A stretch of 10,036 bases of DNA, taken from NCBI GenBank assembly GCA_963170055.1, contig CAUJGJ010000030.1:1350001-1360036 (forward strand), written 5' to 3'. The notes below the pieces were generated by a model. It did no database searches and was not told the DNA's origin. It saw only the letters and a program-made list of their open reading frames with translations. Every line of letters starts with the position of its first letter. Position 1 is the stretch's first letter. The stretch comes from Halisarca cf. caerulea (Eukaryota; Porifera; Demospongiae; Chondrillida; Halisarcidae). A program made the position numbers and the translations under genes. Below are positions 1-10,036 of this stretch, piece after piece.

Positions 1-111
1 CACACACGCATGCATGTACACACACACACATACGCACACATGCACACACGCACGCACACACGCACACACACACACACACGCACACACACGCACACACACA
101 CACACACACAT
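1..111. repeat. (CA)n microsatellite, imperfect
   Basis: A CA-rich tract with CG and TG interruptions, cut by the window edge. It lies in the last visible intron of the SDR gene, whose transcript would carry it as UG/UGCG repeats. 112-224 is ordinary intron sequence. Confidence 0.95.
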
Positions 112-224
112 GAACGTACATACGTATGTATGTATACTAGTTTGGATTCCTGTTCGGATGATCAGTCCCATTTTACAACAAATATAATGTTGATGCAGAA
201 CACAAATATTAAGAAAACACTCAC

Positions 225-299
225 AATTCCAGGATTAACAGCTGACATGGTAACACCTTTGCCATTCAATCTCCTTTGAAGAGCGTCAGCTACCATGAT
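225..299 (-). CDS. SDR exon 5 ([25 protein letters not shown])
   Basis: Twenty-five codons between acceptor CTTCTGAAG (ending at 300) and donor GTGAGT (starting at 224), phase 0. The sequence covers helix alpha-F and the VNPG motif that follows beta-6 in SDR enzymes. The next exon is outside the window: its intron runs from 224 past position 1 and contains the (CA)n tract at the left edge. Confidence 0.8.
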
Positions 300-1897
300 C
301 TTCAGAAGAACAGGGAAAAATCCAAACTGAGTACAATTCCCTACACAGACTGGCCACAGGTATGCATGTACCCACATTGAACAATTTAGTATTGTTATAT
401 TGGGTGTTTCCAGGATGTCTCTGCTCTCCTTGAAGATTGTCAGGATTGAATGCAGCTGCATGCTGGTGCACAAATGAGGACACAAACACAATTCTAGCAT
501 CAGGAGCTGATGACAGGATGATGGGTAGGAGCTCCAAGGTGAGATAGAAGTGGCCAAGGTGGTTTACCTGTGGAGAAGGCACAAGCCGCTACATATATAG
601 CCATGCATGATGAAATCTTTGTTGTGTTGTTTTCTTTCAAGTACAGGCAAACCTCTTTAAAACAACACTCCAATGTGATACAGAATAAAGTTGTTGCTGT
701 AACTAGTACAATTTGTACAGAGACCAGTGAAATGCCGGGTTTCCCAAATGCGTGTTCTTGCATGTCGAGAGAGTGCTATTGTATCAAATGACTTGCAAAG
801 ATGTGTGACTGCATGTACCAGCAAACTATAATTACGGTGCCGTGTGCTAGTACCAGGCTAAGTGTATTCTGTATGCATACAGATGCATGCATGCAGACAC
901 TAATTACGACATACCTGAAACTGAAGCTCGCTACCATCAACAGTGTGCTCTGAAGGTACAAACAAGATCACAGTCACAATACAAAGGGGTATATGGAAGA
1001 GATTTACTATTATAATAATATTACGTATATTGCTATTGAAAATAATACTATACTGGATGTTAGTAGTATATAATACCGTAACAATAACATGCAGGGTTTC
1101 ATTTACAAAAAAAAATGGGCAAGGGGGGGTCAAAACAATACTTACTGGGGTCTGGGGGCATGCTCTCCCATTCAGGGTTCTATAGGATTAACTTTTTGGG
1201 GGGAAGCTTCAGTATCACAGTTTATGTCTGCTGTGCAGGACATGCCCATAGTTTCATACATACATGGCATCCTAAATGTCTATAAAACACATGCATTGCA
1301 GTGATGTAATTTTAAAAGGATGTGCAGATATGTACGTAGCAGAGGCGTAGGGGTACATATATAGTTAGGGGGTCTGGGGGCATGCTCCCCCAGGGAAAAT
1401 TTGAGTTTTTAAGTTATATAAGGTGGTATATGAGACCATTTTGGACCATTTAAGGTTGATTTTAACACTCAAGTAGGGCCTTTTCTATAGCAATTTTCAC
1501 TACAGTTGGAATTTTTTGGGGCAGAAGCTGGAGAGATCGGGGTGGAAGCTCCCCCCCCCCACACACACTGGACTCAACCCTGCCTATAGACCAATGGTTC
1601 TTATAAGGTGTACTTTGGAGAATTACACACCTATAACACTTACACCTATTAGATCAGACGCTGACTAAGATTGTTGGCACAGAATCTGCTAATTACTCTT
1701 TGAGCTTGAAGAGATTGTAGATATGTGGAACAGAAAGGGTAGAAGAACAGCTGTTTGGGTTTCTAAAACACTATATTCTCCTTGTATATTCCTTATTTGT
1801 GTTATACTACTACTATTAAACAACACACCATGCAGAAGCACTCATGGATGCACGCACCCGCATGTATGCATGTCACACACAGACACACAGACACACA

Positions 1898-1945
<48 letters not shown>

Positions 1946-2449
1946 CACACACACACACACACAATGCACATGCATGAAATGCTGCTCACGTACGAATATC
2001 AGAGTGTCCCCACAGTGATAGCCCAGCATTGTTGATGAGGAGATGAAGTGGGAGTCCTTTCTGTTTGAAGTCTTCGATGAACTTTTTCACAGATTGAAGA
2101 GATGACAAGTCCAAAGACATAAACTCAACATTAATAGTCTTGTCTGGATGTTCTTGGGACACTTCACCACGCATTCGTTCTATCACCTACTCAGAAAACA
2201 CGCAGAATGTAACAGACCGATGAGCCCGTGCGGTATTCCTTTGTAAACACAATAGTAGTCGAGTAAATAATGGTACTCACTCCTCTAGCCCTTTCTTCGC
2301 TCCTACATGCTACGATAACGTGTGCTCCCAGCAAGGCTAGTCCTTTAGCTGTCTCGTATCCAATTCCAGTGTTCCCTCCTGTTACCACGGCTACCTTGCC
2401 GCTTTGATCGGTCTCGGGCGGTCTCGGGATAGGACAAACGAGCGCCCAT
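225..2449 (-). CDS. Short-chain dehydrogenase/reductase, WWOX/RDH-like (5 exons, C-terminus outside window)
   Basis: This is an NAD(P)(H)-dependent oxidoreductase of the classical/extended SDR fold. Joining five exons gives about 218 residues with the family landmarks in order: cofactor loop TGGNTGIG (~20-27), [10 protein letters not shown] (~41-50; the Arg after beta-2 suggests NADP(H)), LDL (~78-80), NNAG (~105-108), VNHLGHFYL (~130-138), the VSS catalytic Ser region (~158-160), YNNTK giving catalytic Tyr and Lys (~186 and 190), and VNPG (~214-217). The VNHLGHFYL and SKLCN-like stretches resemble human WWOX and retinol dehydrogenases; there is no WW domain in view. Exon phases are 0, 1, 0, 0, 0 and every junction has GT..AG. 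About 100 C-terminal residues (substrate lid and tail) are missing to the left. The start is the problem: the candidate ATG at 2449-2447 is out of frame because of a 10-bp tandem duplication (2409-2428), so as printed this allele has no in-frame ATG in exon 1. Substrate is unknown; the family call is firm, the WWOX/RDH subgroup tentative. Confidence 0.85.
376..567 (-). CDS. SDR exon 4 (VNHLGHFYL through YNNTKLFN, catalytic Ser, Tyr, Lys)
   Basis: The acceptor GCCTTCTCCACAG ends at 568 and the exon opens V-N-H-L-G-H-F-Y-L. It encodes 64 codons with the conserved Asn, the VFVSS strand bearing the catalytic Ser, and YNNTK with the catalytic Tyr and Lys. The donor GTGGGT at 375 is used so that TKLFN joins [11 protein letters not shown] in the next exon, matching the family pattern SKLxNxLF..ELxRRL. 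A competing donor GTACAT four bases downstream would break the frame. Confidence 0.82.
915..949 (-). CDS. SDR exon 3, 35-nt micro-exon ([11 protein letters not shown])
   Basis: This 35-base exon supplies the bridge between NNAG and VNHLGH that every SDR of this group has (T-x-DG-x-E-x-x-FQ; compare the [19 protein letters not shown] stretch of WWOX). The acceptor is TTTGTACCTTCAG ending at 950, the donor GTATGT starting at 914. Its two leading bases complete the phase-1 codon left by exon 2, and it ends in phase 0, which is what exon 4 needs. It is too short to be found by ORF length alone. Confidence 0.8.
1089..1211. repeat. G-rich dispersed repeat fragment, copy 1
   Basis: Contains GGGGTCTGGGGGCATGCTCTCCC (1147-1169), followed by a T-run and GGGGGGAAGCTTC (1197-1209). 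The same landmarks recur in the same order in copy 2 at 1340-1570, so both look like decayed copies of one non-autonomous element inside SDR intron 2. No ends or target duplications are recognisable. Confidence 0.5.
1340..1570. repeat. G-rich dispersed repeat fragment, copy 2
   Basis: Begins CAGAGGCGTAG, includes a short inverted repeat CTGGGGG..CCCCCAG around CATGCT (1374-1393), then a T-rich part, TTTTTTGGGG..GAAGCTGG, and a run of ten C bases (1551-1560). The CAG-GCGTAG opening resembles ends I associate with hAT-type elements, but I could not find a matching right terminus. 1571-1872 shows nothing beyond ordinary intron. Confidence 0.45.
1873..1963. repeat. (CA)n microsatellite in SDR intron 2
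   Basis: CACA tract with CAGA interruptions at its left end and one CG. In the SDR transcript it is a (UG)n tract starting about 30 nt downstream of the exon 2 donor at 1993. UG repeats are known binding sites for TDP-43/CELF-type splicing proteins; an effect here is inference. Confidence 0.95.
1994..2186 (-). CDS. SDR exon 2 (VIERMRGE to [13 protein letters not shown])
   Basis: The acceptor is TTTTCTGAGTAG ending at 2187, and the exon opens with GTG ATA GAA (Val-Ile-Glu). It encodes the alpha-C/beta-4 part of the fold, including [14 protein letters not shown] and the structural NNAG motif. I chose the donor GTACGT at 1993 because it leaves one base (phase 1) that joins exactly to the AG of exon 3 to make Gln. 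The nearby GTGAGC at 1989 would leave phase 2 and not fit. The segment after NNAG is about three residues longer than in typical family members. Confidence 0.8.
2281..2449 (-). CDS. SDR exon 1 (start to [10 protein letters not shown]), frame broken by 10-bp duplication
   Basis: The exon carries the Rossmann cofactor loop [20 protein letters not shown]. It ends at GGA followed by the donor GTGAGT (2280-2275), phase 0. The ATG at 2449-2447 has a good context (A at -3, G at +4) and opens [10 protein letters not shown], but after the duplicated 10 bp it runs in the wrong frame. The frame that does encode GKVAVV has no ATG back to an in-frame TAG at 2499-2497. An alternative is an upstream exon joined at the acceptor TTTGCTCCCTAG just before 2496, or at CTCAG just before 2452, which would supply the start; no such exon was identified. 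Confidence 0.75.
2409..2428. repeat. Perfect 10-bp tandem duplication (CGGTCTCGGG x2)
   Basis: Two identical adjacent copies, 2409-2418 and 2419-2428, inside SDR exon 1. Ten is not a multiple of three, so the extra copy shifts the frame between the ATG at 2449 and the cofactor-loop codons. With a single copy the reading would be [15 protein letters not shown] and continue in frame. Confidence 0.95.
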
Positions 2450-2480
2450 TTTCTGAGATGCCAAGTCCAGCGAGTTCGAG

Positions 2481-2488
2481 TCACGTGA
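2481..2488. promoter_or_regulatory. E-box palindrome TCACGTGA upstream of SDR ATG
   Basis: A perfect 8-bp palindrome containing CACGTG, about 32 bp upstream of the SDR candidate start and in a CpG-rich patch (2380-2490), unlike the AT-rich flanks. CACGTG is the known target of bHLH-ZIP factors (USF, MITF/TFE, MYC classes). Whether it is transcribed 5'UTR, promoter or coincidence cannot be told from sequence. Confidence 0.35.
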
Positions 2489-2499
2489 TCTTTACACTA

Positions 2500-3138
2500 G
2501 GGAGCAAACGAATCATGATACACTATGACAACCATCATGTATGGAACAGGGATCTGGGGAGGTGTGACTATAGCAGATAGGCCAAGTTCAGCTGGGTACC
2601 TCATGATTTTTGAGTGGGCACTTTTCAGTATGTATTTCTCAGTCATACTGCTCCATGGAATATGGGGATCGACTCTGAGTTACCAGTGATGCAGACTGAG
2701 GTGCATAGTTTAATACAAGGTGTTAGTAGCTACTAGGAAGGTGGCAGGGAAGGTAGTTCATTGCAGCAGAAGTTTTTGAATGCAGATGATAAGGAATTGT
2801 ATTTCAGTTAGTGAGCTTACTTGGTATACAGCCGGTAGAGAGAAATTGCCAGATTTTAAACACTTTGTACTACGTAATATATAATATCATATTTTACAAA
2901 GTATGAATCTCACCCCTGTATAAATCGCACCATATGCATGGTTTTGAACAGCTTTATCATTTCATCTGCCACAATGCACTACGTAATAAATACAGTATGG
3001 TCAGATTAAGCAAAGATCAACAGTAATGGATAAATGGAACCAGCAGCAGTCCTGCATGTTCTATGGCCGACTAATAAGGATGATTTCAGATAAGTGCTAG
3101 GAATCATGCTCCCGTGTAATCTGCCTGATGTGATGCCA
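2500..3138. other. Gene-free region upstream of the SDR
   Basis: No convincing coding segment on either strand. It holds two copies of a CACTACGTAAT-like motif (2868-2878 and 2977-2987) and a short inverted repeat ACTTTGTA (2862-2869) / TACAAAGT (2895-2902). It probably contains 5' flanking sequence of the SDR gene. Confidence 0.5.
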
Positions 3139-3668
<530 letters not shown>

Positions 3669-3904
3669 AGTACATATTGTCACAGTAGTTTCATACTAGG
3701 GAGCAGTACGTCAAAATGGAAGTGTCAGGGCAGTTCAATTCAGTTCTATATATTATATAATGTTCCCATTTGGGAGGTTTTGAACTGTGTTCTTAGCTGC
3801 TCATAGATTCTGTCGTTGGAGGAATACTACGTAACAGCCAATATATGGCCGATTCTAGCCATATTATAGCTAGGAAAAGATCTGGCTACGCAAGACTCAG
3901 ATTG

Positions 3905-4105
3905 ATCGCGATGAACTTCCTTTTCTTTTCTTTTTCGTGACGTAGGCTATGGGAGGAGTTAACCCCGCGGAAGAGTTGGGTCGCGGTTGGAGACAGTCTG
4001 ATTTCCATACCTGATCTCACTTCTTTACCGTGAGTCTATACGCGTGTCTAGAGTAGGCTAGCTTCAGACTACTAACTTTGTCAGCTCAATTCATTTGTAC
4101 GTCTG
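3905..4105 (+). promoter_or_regulatory. Possible promoter and 5'UTR exon of the lactone oxidase
   Basis: A CpG-richer patch (3907-4045) in AT-rich surroundings with a CRE-like TGACGTAG (3938-3945), a pyrimidine-rich stretch just before it, and a consensus donor CTG|GTGAGT at 4105/4106. The first coding exon starts only 7 bases after its acceptor (5514), so the transcript must have at least one non-coding leader exon upstream, and this is the best candidate. No TATA box is clear; the exon start is unknown. Confidence 0.3.
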
Positions 4106-5514
4106 GTGAGTGGCCCTTTTTATATATTGAAAATTATCATATGCATAGAAATTCCTGAGCTTTTCCTACAATTTTGTAACAAGTATATATATGTTTACAC
4201 AACGCTTATTTCACAGTGCTTAGATTAGTCAAAAACACGAAAAACGATTATTAGTTGCATGATAGTTATTTGCTTTTTAATTCATACTTCACAGTACATA
4301 TGGGACCAGGTTGATCGACGAGCAGGAACCTAATGTGGTTTACGAGCTCACGGCTCACAGTACTACGTAGGTTGTAGCCGATCAGTCGTCAGTCGTTCAT
4401 TCTATAGGATCTACAGATTACTCATTGTCTTCCTGTTTCTTTTAGATATGCCAAAACCTACATAATGATGGCATGTCGTGACCAAGTAGAGCTTGCTTTG
4501 CACGTACCTTTAGTACATATTCTCCTGCTCAGGGTAGTCCAAGTGCATTCTCACTCTGTCCGTATGTCTGCCTCATGTACACACGTCACCCCTGATAGTA
4601 ATTACCTCTGATACATAGCAGGCCTCATTCAAGAATTACTACCGAACCAGTCTCCTCGATCTGTAGTTGCAGTAATTTACTGCTGTAACTGCTACATCAA
4701 TAATCCTTATGTATTATATTGAGTGTATTTGAGAACCTCAGATTAGACTTTGCTACAATTTAATTTAGGTTGTCCATATGTACATGAACCTCTGTACGTG
4801 CATCTCACATGCAGACTCCGAGACAACACTGGTTGANNNNNNNNNNNNNNNNNNNNNNNNNNNNNNNNNNNNNNNNNNNNNNNNNNNNNNNNNNNNNNNN
4901 NNNNNNNNNNNNNNNNNNNNNNNNNNNNNNNNNNNNNNNNNNNNNNNNNNNNNNNNNNNNNNNNNNNNNNNNNNNNNNNNNNNNNNNNNNNNNNNNNNNN
5001 NNNNNNNNNNNNNNNNNNNNNNNNNNNNNNNNNNNNCCAGAAATAATATGAATTGTGAATGTATTATAAATAGTATAGCTTGCTGATGACATTAATTGCC
5101 TTTGATTGTCTGTTCTGCTGTCATTAAAACATGAACTGTTTCAAACTACCCTGCGATGATTTTCCCTACACCACATGCATACACTGATCAATCACTCAAT
5201 CACCAAAACCTCCCATAGGATGCAGTATATACTCCATGTACTACCTATTTAATTCCAATTGTCTGTAATATCATAGATGTTCAGGCATATACGAAATTAC
5301 CTTTACACCAGCTAGGAACCCCCGGGCCAATGAATTTGGTATATAGATGCAAAGTGTGTCAGTTTACATTAAAGGCATTATTTTCCTCAGTCTACCTCGA
5401 ATTCTGTGTGAGCTGTTGTGTTGGCAATGACATAGTTTGCATGCATGGGAATGTTATGTAAGGTTAGATTGCGATTATAAAATGCTTTACAACTGCTATT
5501 CTATATTTTTGCAG
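4106..5514 (+). other. Candidate leader intron of the lactone oxidase
   Basis: If 4105 is the leader exon end, this 1.4-kb stretch is its intron, ending in CTATATTTTTGCAG. It shows no coding similarity that I recognise. It contains one ACTACGTAG motif (4362-4370), a short CAGTCGT direct duplication near 4384-4397, and the assembly gap. Confidence 0.35.
4837..5036. other. Assembly gap, 200 N
   Basis: Exactly 200 undetermined bases, most likely a placeholder length, so distances across it are unreliable. A small exon could be hidden here. Confidence 0.99.
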
Positions 5515-5521
5515 CTGTAGC

Positions 5522-9980
<4,459 letters not shown>

Positions 9981-10036
9981 GTGAATTGTATAACACGTAT
10001 TGCGTATATTTCTTCATCTGTGTACGTATATGCAGT

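Noticed and set aside
1340..1615. Complete hAT element starting at CAGAGGCGTAG
   Set aside because: No matching inverted right end or repeat of the flanking GTACGTAG was found, so only a fragment is claimed.
2191..2484. SDR start at the GTG at 2484
   Set aside because: A non-ATG start is not expected for this eukaryotic gene; the leader it would give has no SDR resemblance, and the 10-bp duplication explains the absent ATG better.

Overview
This is eukaryotic nuclear DNA. Two genes are split by introns with GT..AG borders, there is no operon structure, and the non-coding sequence is full of microsatellites, a minisatellite and a probable DNA-transposon derivative. Low-GC DNA, short exons, small to mid-sized introns and the protein families suggest an invertebrate animal. 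A sponge-like early-branching metazoan is my best guess, but this rests on general character only. A run of exactly 200 N (4837-5036) marks a scaffold gap of placeholder size.

Layout. (1) 1-2500, minus strand: the first five recognisable coding exons of a short-chain dehydrogenase/reductase (SDR) resembling the WWOX/retinol-dehydrogenase group. Its C-terminal exon(s) lie beyond the left edge. All splice phases match and the cofactor and catalytic motifs are intact, but the only plausible start ATG is put out of frame by a perfect 10-bp tandem duplication. (2) 2500-4105: the region between the two divergent genes, with a ~530-bp compound (CA)n block and a repeated TACGTA-containing motif. (3) 4106-9980, plus strand: an FAD-linked sugar-lactone oxidase of the L-gulonolactone/D-arabinono-1,4-lactone oxidase family. 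I trace five coding exons giving 394 residues, plus a tentative 5'UTR exon. The protein starts with a Cys-rich segment and a membrane anchor. Its last exon(s), with the C-terminal active-site region, lie beyond the right edge.

The two genes are divergently oriented. The oxidase would make ascorbate or a related lactone product at a membrane, and the SDR would be an NAD(P)H-linked carbonyl/retinol-type oxidoreductase. Nothing shows that they act in one pathway.

The introns hold most of the unusual structure: a 466-bp hAT-like MITE with 33-bp terminal inverted repeats and a near-perfect 8-bp target duplication; a 30-bp minisatellite inside it; a 23-bp minisatellite of exactly 17 units; a compact 44-nt hairpin; a 214-bp uninterrupted alternating purine-pyrimidine run; and a (TG)n/(CA)n inverted pair. 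I found no RNA gene, CRISPR array or bacterial-type system.
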